A DNA stretch of 64,000 nucleotides from positions 8,213,501 through 8,277,500 of the forward strand of contig CP071065.1 in NCBI GenBank assembly GCA_017164015.1. The letters are read 5' to 3'. Position 1 is the stretch's first letter. Every line of letters begins with the position of its first letter. Origin of the DNA: Nostoc sp. UHCC 0702. GTDB taxonomy: Bacteria > Cyanobacteriota > Cyanobacteriia > Cyanobacteriales > Nostocaceae. The notes beneath the pieces were generated by a model, which saw only the letters and a program-made list of their open reading frames with translations, ran no database searches and was not told where the DNA came from. A program made the position numbers and the translations under genes. Shown here one piece after another: positions 1-9,417 of this stretch.

Positions 1-46
1 TCATAAGTAAAATCTTTGTTCTAAATAAGTAGAAGACTGTCCCTAT

Positions 47-80
47 AAAAAACCACGTCCACGAGGAGCATGGTTTTTAG
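47..80. terminator. possible hairpin terminator
   Basis: An A-rich arm (AAAAACCACG) and a T-rich arm (CATGGTTTTT) form an imperfect stem around a loop of about 11 bases, ending in a T run. It could end a gene lying to the left of the window. The mismatch in the stem keeps confidence low. Confidence 0.3.
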
Positions 81-132
81 GCATTAGGAATTGGTCATAA
101 GGAATGGGGCATTGGGAATTGCTTTAGTTATT

Positions 133-227
133 CTCCCCCTCATCCCCCTCATCCCCCTCATCCCCCTCATCCCCCTCATCCCCCTCATCCCCCTCATCCC
201 CCTCATCCCCCCATCCCCCTCATGCCC
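133..227. repeat. 9-bp STRR array (ATCCCCCTC)n
   Basis: About nine near-perfect copies of a 9-bp unit lie just upstream of ndhM. The array gives an open frame of Leu-Ile-Pro repeats, but this follows from the repeat and is not a protein gene. It is a typical cyanobacterial short tandemly repeated repetitive sequence. Confidence 0.9.
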
Positions 228-353
228 CCAGTCCCCATGCCTTCTTTTGTCAAGAATTAAGCTAGGCTTAAAGCTGGTAGGTAAAGGAGATTCAAGCCCA
301 GCATAAGGTCTACAATGATTTCAGTGTAATCAAGTTGAACCTTACACCCTTCT

Positions 354-713
354 ATGGACAATCCAATGCTGCTCAAGTCCACAACCCGACATGTCCGCAT
401 TTTTGCGGCAGAAATTGACCGGGATGGCGAACTGGTTCCCAGTAATCAAGTCTTAACGTTAGATGTTGACCCTGATAACGAATTCAACTGGAATGAAGAT
501 GCTCTTCAAAAGGTCTATCGCAAGTTTGATGAACTCGTAGAAGCATCTAGCGGCGCAGATCTTACAGACTACAACTTACGCCGCGTTGGGTCAGACTTGG
601 AGCATTATTTGCGATCGCTCCTGCAAAAAGGCGAAATCAGCTACAATCTCTCTGCTCGCGTCACCAACTACAGCATGGGAATTCCCCAAGTTGCAGTTGA
701 CGAAAATAAGTAG
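354..713 (+). CDS. ndhM: NAD(P)H-quinone oxidoreductase subunit M
   Basis: This 119-residue soluble protein matches the cyanobacterial NdhM family along its whole length. The conserved stretches I recognise are TRHVRIFAAEI, DPDNEFNWNEDALQKVY and the C-terminal ARVTNYSMGIPQVA. NdhM is a small peripheral subunit of the oxygenic-photosynthesis NDH-1 complex in the thylakoid membrane. The complex takes electrons from reduced ferredoxin to plastoquinone in respiration, cyclic electron flow and CO2 uptake. There is no membrane segment or metal-binding motif, as expected for this subunit. The start ATG begins MDNPMLLKS, the usual N-terminus. No clear Shine-Dalgarno sequence precedes it. It stands alone here, with a long repeat-rich spacer behind it. 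Confidence 0.95.
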   Translation: MDNPMLLKSTTRHVRIFAAEIDRDGELVPSNQVLTLDVDPDNEFNWNEDALQKVYRKFDELVEASSGADLTDYNLRRVGSDLEHYLRSLLQKGEISYNLSARVTNYSMGIPQVAVDENK

Positions 714-866
714 ATTTGAGATTTATTAAGTTATATCATGTCCGTTTAAACACTTATGATATCTGTGGAGGTCGGTAATTGGGAATTGGGAACTTGTACT
801 CTCGCACTTGTGCCGAGCGAAGTCGAGGTAAGCCGAAGTATTGGGAATTGGTAATTGGTTTTGAGT

Positions 867-921
867 ATTACCTATTACCCATTACCCATTACCTATTACC
901 TATTACCTATTACCTATTACC
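867..921. repeat. 7-bp STRR array (TATTACC)n
   Basis: About eight tandem copies of TATTACC/CATTACC heptamers. Heptameric STRRs of this kind are common in Nostocales intergenic DNA. Confidence 0.85.
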
Positions 922-1521
922 AAGCAAACCGACTATATCGTAAGTAATTAACCGAACTTGATATTATGAGTGATCATTTTGGTCACACCTAACTTATTGG
1001 GGGCACGGCACTACCATGCCCCTAATAACTTTACAGCGATCGCCAATAGTGCTATACCTCCACACAGTGGAACTAAATTGTGCAAGAGGTCAACTTGTTT
1101 CAGACAACCCGCAGTTTTTAAATTAACTTCATATTTTCCTCCTCTTCACTAAATACTAAATTGCATCAAGTGTTTTCCTAAATTAAAGGCAATCAGGTTG
1201 TAGTAATTTTGTAGTATCTGGGTGCTTAGAGCATCCTGCTTTGCAAAACTTAAAGACTAGCTACTTGTTGTCAACGACAGACAAATAAAAAAATCTCTTT
1301 CTCATTGTTCTAGCTGACTGTTCACGATTAACAGTCAGCAGTCAACAATTAAAAGTGATGACTGTGGAGTCTAGGCAATTTTCCAATTTGCCAATTTGGT
1401 AAACGCTCGCATCCAATCCAAAATTTATTATCCAGAATCAGTATAGTGTTGAGCCTAGATTGCTTTGCTCAGAGATTATCTGAAAAACCAAAAATTTGCG
1501 ATTCAAAGGAGGTATAGCATA

Positions 1522-1797
1522 GTGTTGCATTTTGACCAATTCAAGAGGCAATTGCTAACGAACAACTGTCAACAGGGAGTTTCAGATGGGGATTTCTACC
1601 TGAAGAGAAACATACCACTTGATACGAGTGGAAGGATGTTACTCCCAGATAGGGATGAGGGAACAGTTTTTTCTATTCCCTATTCCCTGTTCCCTTCTTT
1701 GATGAGTAAAACAGGGATATTCACCCCCCAAGCCTTAGATTCAGAATGTCAAAAGGATACTTCAACAGACATGCTCTGTGGGGATCTTAATTGTTAA
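1522..1797 (+). CDS. small unknown protein (uncertain)
   Basis: A frame of about 91 codons opens at GTG 1522, nine bases after a full AAAGGAGG Shine-Dalgarno sequence (1505-1512), which is unusually strong for this genome. The frame also extends upstream to an ATG at 1465. The product is hydrophilic and ends in a short segment with three cysteines. The middle contains a segment made by an STRR-like TTCCCTATTCCCTGTTCCC stretch, which speaks against a conserved protein. I do not recognise a family. It may be a real small gene or a chance frame. Confidence 0.3.
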   Translation: MLHFDQFKRQLLTNNCQQGVSDGDFYLKRNIPLDTSGRMLLPDRDEGTVFSIPYSLFPSLMSKTGIFTPQALDSECQKDTSTDMLCGDLNC

Positions 1798-2173
1798 TTA
1801 AAGTTAATTGATGCTCAACGACTTATACACTAAAGAAATACCCGCATTATCTGCGTCTTGTTGATGGGTTAATTTCCTAAAACCGAACAGTGATAGATGT
1901 GCTTGGGTTATGCTTTGATGACAGAGTTAGAGTTAGCTCCTCGCACTTGATGAAGAGTCATAGAGCAATAGAAGCTATCATGAGGCTGTAGAGTGGACTA
2001 AGGAGTAAGTTCTTTGCATAAGTAAAAAAATTTAGTATTCATCACTGCTGGTATCTGCCAGCTTAAATCATGATCCCAAGTTGGATACATCGAGTTAAAC
2101 AAATATGAGCGGTTTAGATTGCCGCTGTCAACGCTGTTGAAGAAATTGCCAATCGCTGATCACTGCGAACACT

Positions 2174-4459
2174 ATGGAAAATGATGCGGCAACGCTCTAC
2201 TGCCCAAATGAACTGTGTCAGGCTGCTAACCCCCTGACTCACAAGTTTTGCCAGCGATGTTCCACACCCCTACCTAAACGTTACCTCTGGGCTGCGGGAG
2301 ATGGGCTGAGTGTGGGTAGCCCCGGAGAACTATTAGCCGATCGCTATTTAGTCATCAGTAAATCTGTTGTTTTAGACACTAAGCCAGGGTTGCTACCCCT
2401 AGCACCAGTATTAGAGAATTTACAGAACATCAGAGCTTATCTGAGACTAATTCCCTATCGCTTACACGTACCGCAAGTGTATGGAGTGCTTCCCATAGCT
2501 GAGGGACGCTCCCTAAAAGAAATTTTACTTTTAGAAAAACCGCCACTTTTGGCAGATAGTACAGCCACACAAATACAGCTATGTAGCCAGTTAACTACTG
2601 CTTGGCGCGATGCCACATCAATGCGTCAACTTAATTGGCTATGGCAGATAGCTCATTTGTGGCAACCTTTAAAAACTGAAGGCGTTGCTTCTAGCTTACT
2701 CGACCCGCATTTACAAAGAGTAGAAGGGTCATTAGTCCGTTTGTTAGACTTGCGTTCCGATTCTGACACAGCCGTTGACTTATCTCAATTAGGTGAATTC
2801 TGGCGTCAATTGCTCTTGCAAGCAAAACCAGTCATAGCTGAATTTCTCAACCAAATTACCAACTTCTTGATTCAAAAAGAGATCAACTCGCCTGAAGTAT
2901 TAATTGCAATTTTAGATCGGGGACTGGCACAATTAGGGCGCGCTCAAACACCCACTATTAAAATTATCACTAAAACCGATACTGGGCCGAGCCGCCAACG
3001 TAATGAAGATGCCTGTTACCCGCCAAGTGGCACAATAGTGAGCAAACCACCGCAGGCGACAGCCTTAGCCATTGTCTGTGACGGCATTGGCGGGCACGAA
3101 GGAGGCAATGTCGCATCTAATTTAGCAATTGAAACGATTCAGCAGCAGGTGCAGCAACTGACAACGGTTCCTTATGATCATATAGAACCCTCACTTTTAT
3201 TAAATGATTTAGAATCAGCCGTGGCAGCTGCCAATGACAAAATTAGCCAGCGCAATGACGGCGAACATCGGCAGGGACGCCAACGCATGGGCACAACTTT
3301 GGTGATGGCGTTGCCTATAGCCCAACAGATGTACATCACCCACGTCGGTGATAGTCGTGCCTACTGGATTACACAGCACGGCTGTTATCAAGTTACCCTC
3401 GACGATGATGTCGCCTCAAGAGAAGTCAGGCTTGGCTATGCCATCTACCGCGAAGCTGTAACTCAAGGTGGTGCAGGTTCTCTTGTACAGGCTTTAGGGA
3501 TGAGTGCCAGCAACTCATTACATCCCACTTCCCAGCGGTTTATCCTCGACGAAGATGCTATTTTTCTGCTCACATCCGATGGATTAAGTGACTTTGACCG
3601 GGTAGAGGAGTACTGGGAGACAGAAATTCTACCAGTTCTGACTGGTGAAGACAATCTGGGAAATGTTGCTAACAAATTAGTAGAAATTGCCAACACGAAA
3701 AATGGACACGATAATGTCACTATCGCTTTAGTACATTATCAAGTCAAATACTTTGAACCAGAATTAAGTCTCAAAGCAGCCATACCAGACAGCTTGCCGC
3801 TCAAAGTAGCAAATCCTGCATCCACTGCACAAGCAACACTACTGCAGGATAACCCCAAACAAAAAACCAAAGTCATTGCAGAAACTAAGCCTGCCACAAA
3901 TACTCAACTATCGCTACATTTAGTAGTTGCGTTTTTATTTGTGGCGGCAGCAGTTTCAGTAGCATACTTGTTCATGCGGCTACGATTGCCGTCAAATACA
4001 ATCCCAGTTTTGTCTCCTTCTACAACTAATCAACCAACTGCCTCTAAGCCACCCGAAGAGCGATCGCTTGCTAACCTCGCTCCTGGATGGGTGATTCAAA
4101 CTAAGCAAGAAACTCGCTTGGACAATCAGGAAACTTTGCCTCCTAGCAGCTTTTTGGAAGTTATAGAGAAAAAACCTAATCCTAAACCTGATTCTGGAGG
4201 CTCTTCAGTACACATGCGGCTTTGCTCCAGTGAAGGCACTTTAACTCCAAAAAATACAAACAAACCACCAACTTCAGCTTTACAAATACCAGAGAAAAAA
4301 GTTTGGATGGAATTGTCTCAACTAAAACGTTTCCAAGTTGCTGTTTTGCAAGCTGGTGAGGGAAGTCCATGTCATACTGTCCCGCAATCCCCTGATAGCC
4401 AGCCTCCTGCACCAAACCCACAAAGCGATACAAATGCAGACCAGACAAATAATCGATAA
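2174..4459 (+). CDS. zinc-ribbon / kinase-like / PP2C Ser/Thr phosphatase, membrane-anchored
   Basis: This 761-residue multidomain protein begins with a zinc ribbon (Cys10, Cys15, Cys26, Cys29) like the one that precedes cyanobacterial Hanks kinases. Residues about 50-250 look like a degenerate kinase region: LLADRYLVI resembles the start of the N-lobe, but no catalytic lysine, HRD or DFG is visible. A complete PP2C metallophosphatase domain follows (about 265-520), with the RNEDA motif near residue 277, CDGIGGHEGG with Asp303, GTTLVMAL, THVGDSRAY, LTSDGL and HDNVTIALV. One membrane helix lies near residues 580-603, followed by a Pro/Ser-rich linker and a C-terminal domain of about 130 residues that may be extracytoplasmic. 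The PP2C domain is expected to remove phosphate from Ser/Thr proteins in the cytoplasm. The next genes encode FHA (phospho-Thr-reading) proteins, which suggests a shared pathway. The phosphatase assignment is firm; the pseudokinase reading is inference. Confidence 0.88.
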   Translation: MENDAATLYCPNELCQAANPLTHKFCQRCSTPLPKRYLWAAGDGLSVGSPGELLADRYLVISKSVVLDTKPGLLPLAPVLENLQNIRAYLRLIPYRLHVPQVYGVLPIAEGRSLKEILLLEKPPLLADSTATQIQLCSQLTTAWRDATSMRQLNWLWQIAHLWQPLKTEGVASSLLDPHLQRVEGSLVRLLDLRSDSDTAVDLSQLGEFWRQLLLQAKPVIAEFLNQITNFLIQKEINSPEVLIAILDRGLAQLGRAQTPTIKIITKTDTGPSRQRNEDACYPPSGTIVSKPPQATALAIVCDGIGGHEGGNVASNLAIETIQQQVQQLTTVPYDHIEPSLLLNDLESAVAAANDKISQRNDGEHRQGRQRMGTTLVMALPIAQQMYITHVGDSRAYWITQHGCYQVTLDDDVASREVRLGYAIYREAVTQGGAGSLVQALGMSASNSLHPTSQRFILDEDAIFLLTSDGLSDFDRVEEYWETEILPVLTGEDNLGNVANKLVEIANTKNGHDNVTIALVHYQVKYFEPELSLKAAIPDSLPLKVANPASTAQATLLQDNPKQKTKVIAETKPATNTQLSLHLVVAFLFVAAAVSVAYLFMRLRLPSNTIPVLSPSTTNQPTASKPPEERSLANLAPGWVIQTKQETRLDNQETLPPSSFLEVIEKKPNPKPDSGGSSVHMRLCSSEGTLTPKNTNKPPTSALQIPEKKVWMELSQLKRFQVAVLQAGEGSPCHTVPQSPDSQPPAPNPQSDTNADQTNNR

Positions 4460-4587
4460 ACTAGTAAAAACCTGAAATAATACAAGTAATAATCGAAAGT
4501 AGAAACTCAAAGTGCTGAGTGCTGAGTAAGAATACTAGCACCCAATCCCCAGTCACCAATCCCTAGTCCCTTTAGTTTCATGAATCC

Positions 4588-6162
4588 ATGCCATCCCTGA
4601 ACCTGGCGATCGCCCGTCTCATCAACACTGGCACAGACAACTATGCCATTTGGGTCGTCAAGGCTCCCTATCCCAGTGGCTATGTTCTGCGTGACTGTGT
4701 ATGGCCTGTTGAACTCTCTCAAGTTTGGCAAGAATGGCAGCAGTTGTTCGCTGGTCATAGTGGTTTAAATCTTCCTTCCAGAAACACCGATAATCAGGTA
4801 AACCCATCTGTAAACTCGGTTCCCCCTCCTGTTGGTCAGACTTCTGGTTACAGTAGTCGTCTGATGCAACACTTGGGTATTCTTTTGTGGCGTTGGGTAT
4901 TCGATGGGTCGATTCTCGGTAGTTTTGAACGCAGCCGCGGCATCGCTATGGGTCAGCATACACGTTTGCGGTTTCGACTGGAAATTCGTGACCCAGATCT
5001 CATCGCCTTTCCTTGGGAAATTATGCAGCGAGAACCTGGCCAATCGGCGATGTCACTTTCCCAAGATTTGCTATTTAGTCGCACCACCAGTGAAGTTGAA
5101 CCCCTACCATATTTACGAACCGATCAGGCTTTGAACATCCTGCTGGTTTTAGGACATGATGAGAATCTACAATTGTCACAAGAAGCCGCTATCCTAGAAA
5201 AAACTCTGTCAAATAGCGAGCAGGTAGGTAACAACTTTCAGGCTTACGCCCCTTGTAAAGTGAATACACTTTTACAACCAACTCCACAAGAATTGATTCA
5301 AGAGTTGGAAACAAAGGCATACAACGTCTTTTTTTACGCTGGTCACGGACTACCAGGGCCAGACGGAGGATTATTCTTGTTACGTTCAGGTATGACCCTG
5401 AATGGCATAGAATTAGCACAAGCATTAACCCGTGGTGGTTTGAAGCTGGCAGTATTTAATGCTTGTTGGGGGGCACTACCTGCTGCTATCAATCGCCAAG
5501 CTATGCCAGCCAGCAGTTTGGCAGAAGTGCTAATTCGTAATGGCGTACCTGCTGTTTTAGGAATGCGTGACGAGATTACCGACCTTGAAAGCCGCAGTTT
5601 TATTCAGTCCCTTGCTGAAGCTTTGCGATCGCGCAAGCCCATTGATGAAGCCGTAGCGGAGGCTAGGCAAGAGTTACTAACACTATATAAGTTTAATCAG
5701 CCTGCTTGGACTTTGCCTGTTCTCTACCTGCATCCCGAATTCGATGGCGAACTGATTAAAAGCTTTGATGAAGGAATTACAGAACTCCCAGACACGGGTA
5801 TCTCCAGTTTCAATTCTACTTTGGTGAAAGCTTCTTTGCGATCGCTTTCCGGCAGTCAAAGATGGTTTTTACGCTCTAGTGTCACCCGCATCGGTCGTAC
5901 AAAAGACAATGATATCGTCATCCCAGAACCTTCCGTTTCCAAGCGTCACGCCGAAATCTTCTGTCGCAATACCCTCACTGGCAATAATCCGGTGCGAACT
6001 TATTACCTACAAGATTTTTCTACCTACGGTACAACCTGGTGTTTAGGCCCTAACGGTTGGCAACAAATCCTCCGTGAGGAAGTTCCCCTGCAATCAGGAA
6101 TGCAATTAAAGTTTGGGAGTTCTAAATCTGAACCTTGGCAGTTTATGATTGAAGATTCCTAA
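4588..6162 (+). CDS. CHAT (caspase-like) protease-FHA fusion protein
   Basis: This 524-residue protein carries a CHAT domain (about residues 110-390). The His of the caspase-like dyad is in FFYAGHG (His253) and the Cys is in FNACWGA (Cys293), so both catalytic residues are present. A forkhead-associated domain follows (about 418-515), with IGRTKDNDIVI, VSKRHAEIFC and a degenerate NGT-type loop, and should bind phosphothreonine peptides. There is no signal peptide or membrane helix, so it is probably cytoplasmic. CHAT proteins are the caspase/separase-like proteases seen in cyanobacterial signalling and in gRAMP/Craspase and other defence systems. The gene starts 128 bases after the PP2C gene on the same strand, with a short STRR between. 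A phosphorylated partner, which the neighbouring PP2C could dephosphorylate, may recruit it. The target is unknown. Confidence 0.85.
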   Translation: MPSLNLAIARLINTGTDNYAIWVVKAPYPSGYVLRDCVWPVELSQVWQEWQQLFAGHSGLNLPSRNTDNQVNPSVNSVPPPVGQTSGYSSRLMQHLGILLWRWVFDGSILGSFERSRGIAMGQHTRLRFRLEIRDPDLIAFPWEIMQREPGQSAMSLSQDLLFSRTTSEVEPLPYLRTDQALNILLVLGHDENLQLSQEAAILEKTLSNSEQVGNNFQAYAPCKVNTLLQPTPQELIQELETKAYNVFFYAGHGLPGPDGGLFLLRSGMTLNGIELAQALTRGGLKLAVFNACWGALPAAINRQAMPASSLAEVLIRNGVPAVLGMRDEITDLESRSFIQSLAEALRSRKPIDEAVAEARQELLTLYKFNQPAWTLPVLYLHPEFDGELIKSFDEGITELPDTGISSFNSTLVKASLRSLSGSQRWFLRSSVTRIGRTKDNDIVIPEPSVSKRHAEIFCRNTLTGNNPVRTYYLQDFSTYGTTWCLGPNGWQQILREEVPLQSGMQLKFGSSKSEPWQFMIEDS

Positions 6163-6352
6163 AATTGCGTATTGGGAATGGGAAGAATAACTAATGACAA
6201 CTAACAAATGACTAAAAATTCTATTTTCTTCACCATAACTAGTTTTTCAAACCTAGTTTTATTATTGGACAAAATCGAGTTATTTTTACGGAAATCTCAA
6301 AATCACAGTTGTAGCTGTCAATAACGCCAAATAATTCATCAGGAGACTTCAA

Positions 6353-7000
6353 ATGATTAACAAAATCAACACTTCAGATACTTTTCACACTTTACTGTCT
6401 CAGGTGGAATTGGAGTTATTAGAGGTGTTACTAGAACCAGAAGATGCCACTTATCCTTGGAATCCAACTGATGAACAGTCACAAGCGTATTTTGACGAAC
6501 TAGAACACCAGTTTATCACCCATAATCTACTGGATGAAGAACTGACTACACACTCGCAAAGTTTTTATAACCAATTAGATACACTTTGGTCTGAAGTTTC
6601 AACTTGCTCATACTACAATTGTAATATGACGACTGCGGCTTTAAATAGTCTTCAAAAAACTTTACATACAGCTTTTGCTGCTGCTGTACCCGAAGGCTGG
6701 CTGAATGCCATCGCCACCAAAGCTGCTGAAATTTTTGCTCCTCAACAATCATTAGGCGATCAACTAGTGGAGTGCGTTCAGGCTGTGCTACCTGGATGGG
6801 AAACTGATGACCTTTTTGTCCTGGCTCGCCCCTTTGCTTATGCTATGCGTAGCGGCGAATCAGAAAATCCCAAATCTATCATCAAAACCTACGAAAATCG
6901 TGAATGGACAAATTTATCAGAAATAGAGCAAGCAAAAGTCAGCATAGCGATCGCTTATTACGCCCTCAAACAACTAGATGGCTTGGAGTCAAAAGCTTAA
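6353..7000 (+). CDS. unknown acidic protein in the FHA/CHAT cluster
   Basis: A 215-residue acidic protein with no signal peptide, membrane helix or motif I recognise. A ribosome binding site (AGGAGA, 6341-6346) supports the ATG start. The N-terminal half is rich in Glu, Asp and Leu. The C-terminal half carries alternating helices and ends in a well-ordered segment around IAIAYYALKQL. It lies 190 bases after the CHAT-FHA gene on the same strand, so it may be co-transcribed and act as a substrate, adaptor or inhibitor in that pathway; this rests on position alone. Confidence 0.75.
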   Translation: MINKINTSDTFHTLLSQVELELLEVLLEPEDATYPWNPTDEQSQAYFDELEHQFITHNLLDEELTTHSQSFYNQLDTLWSEVSTCSYYNCNMTTAALNSLQKTLHTAFAAAVPEGWLNAIATKAAEIFAPQQSLGDQLVECVQAVLPGWETDDLFVLARPFAYAMRSGESENPKSIIKTYENREWTNLSEIEQAKVSIAIAYYALKQLDGLESKA

Positions 7001-7466
7001 CTTCTCTTTTGTGTCCCTGGAATATTGCTTAGCTTTCATAAAGCTAGATTGGCTATAACATGCTTCACAGATGACACCTGTGCTATCACTTTAGCACTCT
7101 TGAACTATCTCAGTTTGGATACAAGGGTTGTCCAAAGTAACACAACAATAAGTTAAGTGTATACCTAGGGCATCTATCCTAAGACATAAAAATAATTTTT
7201 ATTCATCAAATCCACAGCATTGAACATCAACAACAGACGTTGTGGTTAAGTTTCAGGTCGCTGGAAATAGGCAGCAAAGTCAGGGAGCGGGCAGGCTTTT
7301 GCCGTGAGCGTCAGCGTTCGGCTAAGCTGATGTTGAAGCCTCACGCAAAAGTCCGAACGCAGACTAGAATTGCAAAATTAGCAATGACCCTTACGGGTTC
7401 GGCAGTTGCTTCAAGTCGGGGAACCCGCCCAACGCACTGCCTCACAACTGACAACTGACTATTTTC
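7001..7466. other. spacer between convergent genes with dispersed palindromic repeat
   Basis: It separates the convergent unknown gene and the FHA-PrsW gene. Bases about 7383-7443 hold a dispersed repeat (GGCAGTTGCTTCAAGTCGG, then GGGAACCCGCCCAACGC). A close relative in reverse complement lies at 13976-14022. A short CAACTGA STRR follows at 7445-7458. No gene is seen; the open frame at 7240-7458 is built from repeat. Confidence 0.6.
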
Positions 7467-8876
7467 TCATTTGGGGCCAAGAAAGCGGGTGGCAAAATTT
7501 TGCGATCGCGTCGGTGACAATGCCCGTGCTTTGAGAATCGCCGCCATCAAAAAGGCGTAAGACAATACACCAACAATCACCAAGAGTAAAGCATTGATAG
7601 AGCCTGTGGCGTTCCATAAAGCATGAAGTGCAGCAGCGCTCAGATAACCAACTGTGAGAATTTGCCAACTGCGACGCGGCTTGAGTACAGCTAAACCAAT
7701 AAAGTAGCCGAGGTAGCCACTGTAAGCCATATGTCCGGCTACAGAGCCGAGAATACGTGGAATTAGCAATTGTAAACCTACCAGTTGACCAGCAGCACCC
7801 ACACCCACCTGTTGCGTGACATTTTGAGTTATATCTGGCACATACTGCCCCAGAGTTTCCAGCAATGTAAACCCCACAGCGGAAGCCGTTCCCAGGAGAA
7901 TGCCATCTAAAGGTTCCCAAACACCAATGCGTTCCCGCCAAGGTGAGGGTAATCCCCTGGCGATGAAATGTGTTCCGATGACAGGCAATGCCTTAAGCAA
8001 TTCTTCCATCAACCCTGCACCAAAAAACATCCGTACCAGTAGCTCTGTGAGGGTGGGAAAATCTTGAGGTGAAGGCAACTTACCAGGCAAGATTTCGCGG
8101 AACACGAGAATAAATAAATCTAACAGGGGACTGAGCAAAATCAGTATTGTACTCAATGCTACACCCATTAGTACCCACCAAGGCTTTTGTTTGCCACAAA
8201 GTTGGTAAACAAAATAGTAGGCAGCAAACGCTATGTAAATTGCGACTATTACTTGATTGGCTTGGGGCTGGCCTACAGTAGCAAACATCAGCACCACAAA
8301 TACTACAGTCAGTATTCCTGGTATGAGGTAAGCTTTACGAGTCAAATCTTTGCCAGTGGAAATAATCGGAAACAGTTGCGTAAAGCTTACCGAATCCGGC
8401 TGTTTTAATTGCGTGTGGTTATGGGGAATCATCGCCGCAGATGGTAACGGCGCGATTTGGGTTTGGCTTGTCAACACCGTCGGTGGAGAACTTAATTCAT
8501 ACTCAAACACGAATTGCGGCCCATCAGCACCTAAAGCAATGCGATCGCCTGCGTGCAATTCCTGACACCCATACAAGCGTTGTCCATTTAAGTAAGTACC
8601 ATTGGCACTATTCAAATCACAAACTAGCCAACTAAACTTGTTATCTGGAGATGAAGACAGAGGACGAACCACAGCATGACGACGAGATACCATCCGATAC
8701 GTCATGGCATCTAAGACAACTTGGCAGCTGGGGTCGCGTCCAATTACTACTTCTTTACTGGTAAGCAGCGAGTAGCGAGATTCTGACCCAAAAGCTGCTC
8801 CATTACCAGACACTGGCCGCAGGAATGCGTTATGTCTTGCGTTTTTGCCTGTCATCGAGTTAGAGTATCTTTCCAA
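7467..8876 (-). CDS. FHA domain-PrsW family intramembrane metalloprotease
   Basis: A 469-residue protein. The N-terminal FHA domain (about residues 36-125) shows IGRDPSC, VSRRHAVV and NGTYLNG, the residues that hold phosphothreonine. After a linker come about eight hydrophobic helices (residues 183-460). The PrsW signature motifs are complete: MEELLKALP with Glu291/Glu292, LLETLGQ with Glu340, GHMAYSGYLGY with His382, and ALHALWNA with His418. PrsW proteases belong to the CPBP/Abi-like glutamate-type intramembrane proteases; Bacillus PrsW cuts an anti-sigma factor. An FHA head suggests that substrate binding or activity depends on Thr phosphorylation. It faces the PP2C/CHAT-FHA genes convergently. 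An internal ATG at codon 8 is an alternative start. Confidence 0.88.
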   Translation of the reverse strand: MERYSNSMTGKNARHNAFLRPVSGNGAAFGSESRYSLLTSKEVVIGRDPSCQVVLDAMTYRMVSRRHAVVRPLSSSPDNKFSWLVCDLNSANGTYLNGQRLYGCQELHAGDRIALGADGPQFVFEYELSSPPTVLTSQTQIAPLPSAAMIPHNHTQLKQPDSVSFTQLFPIISTGKDLTRKAYLIPGILTVVFVVLMFATVGQPQANQVIVAIYIAFAAYYFVYQLCGKQKPWWVLMGVALSTILILLSPLLDLFILVFREILPGKLPSPQDFPTLTELLVRMFFGAGLMEELLKALPVIGTHFIARGLPSPWRERIGVWEPLDGILLGTASAVGFTLLETLGQYVPDITQNVTQQVGVGAAGQLVGLQLLIPRILGSVAGHMAYSGYLGYFIGLAVLKPRRSWQILTVGYLSAAALHALWNATGSINALLLVIVGVLSYAFLMAAILKARALSPTRSQNFATRFLGPK

Positions 8877-9417
8877 ACTAATTCATAAAAGATTTTTGGC
8901 ATTGGGACTTGACCTTAGCCACACCAACAGCAGCATTGCTAAATACACTATAGCTTTCCTGACTCCTAATAAATTTAAAATTCACTCATTCAAAATTTAA
9001 GATTCACTAACCTAATTGAGCAGGGGATTCTGGCGGTGGGGAGTATTTTTGTGCCCTATTTATCAGAAATATGAACTTATAGCAAAGTGCTGAGTGCTGG
9101 GTGGTTAGTGCTGAGTTTAAACCTAGTTTTTGCAATGCTTTGAGCAATCAACTCTATCCTACGCTATCTGACTATGGCGTTTAAAGTGTATTGGACATGT
9201 ACTTGTAATATACTACTGCAAATTAAATGCAGAGCAATTTTCAAATATTAGTAGTGTTTGCCACATTTAGTTGAATTCAAAAAATATAAAATATTTTAGA
9301 TGAAGAATGAAGTAAAAAAAAGTAACGAAGTAGAGACTAGGGAGTAGGGAGTAGCGGGAAACAAAGAAAATAACTACTGACAACTGACAACTGACTCCTA
9401 ACTCCGCGCCTCCTAAC
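8877..9417. other. 541-bp spacer, no gene seen
   Basis: This AT-rich DNA separates the start of the FHA-PrsW gene from the end of the DJ-1-like gene. It holds short STRR pieces (GTGCTGAGTGCTGGG near 9087, GGGAGTAGGGAGTAG near 9340, ACTGACAACTGACAACTGAC near 9375). Promoters for the PrsW gene must lie at its left end, but none is distinct. Confidence 0.5.

Larger units (their letters stand above)
714..2173. other. 1.46-kb spacer, repeat-rich
   Basis: No certain gene is seen. It holds a heptamer STRR (867-921), a short GGAATTGGGAATTGG-type repeat near 780-855, and one small open frame with a good ribosome binding site (1522-1797, listed separately). A fragment with the phrase CTCGCACTTGTGCCGAGCG-AAGTCGAGGTAAGCCGAAGTA near 800-840 recurs in reverse near 18848-18890, so it is a dispersed intergenic repeat. 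The block 1800-2173 shows nothing recognisable. Confidence 0.6.

Noticed and set aside
91..306. Open frame of Ile-Pro-Leu repeats
   Set aside because: It is the 9-bp STRR read as codons, with no ribosome binding site.
970..1152. 60-codon open frame in the spacer after ndhM
   Set aside because: No ribosome binding site, no family, crosses AT-rich DNA without codon bias.
7240..7458. 72-codon basic frame
   Set aside because: Made of dispersed palindromic repeat sequence also found at 13976-14022.
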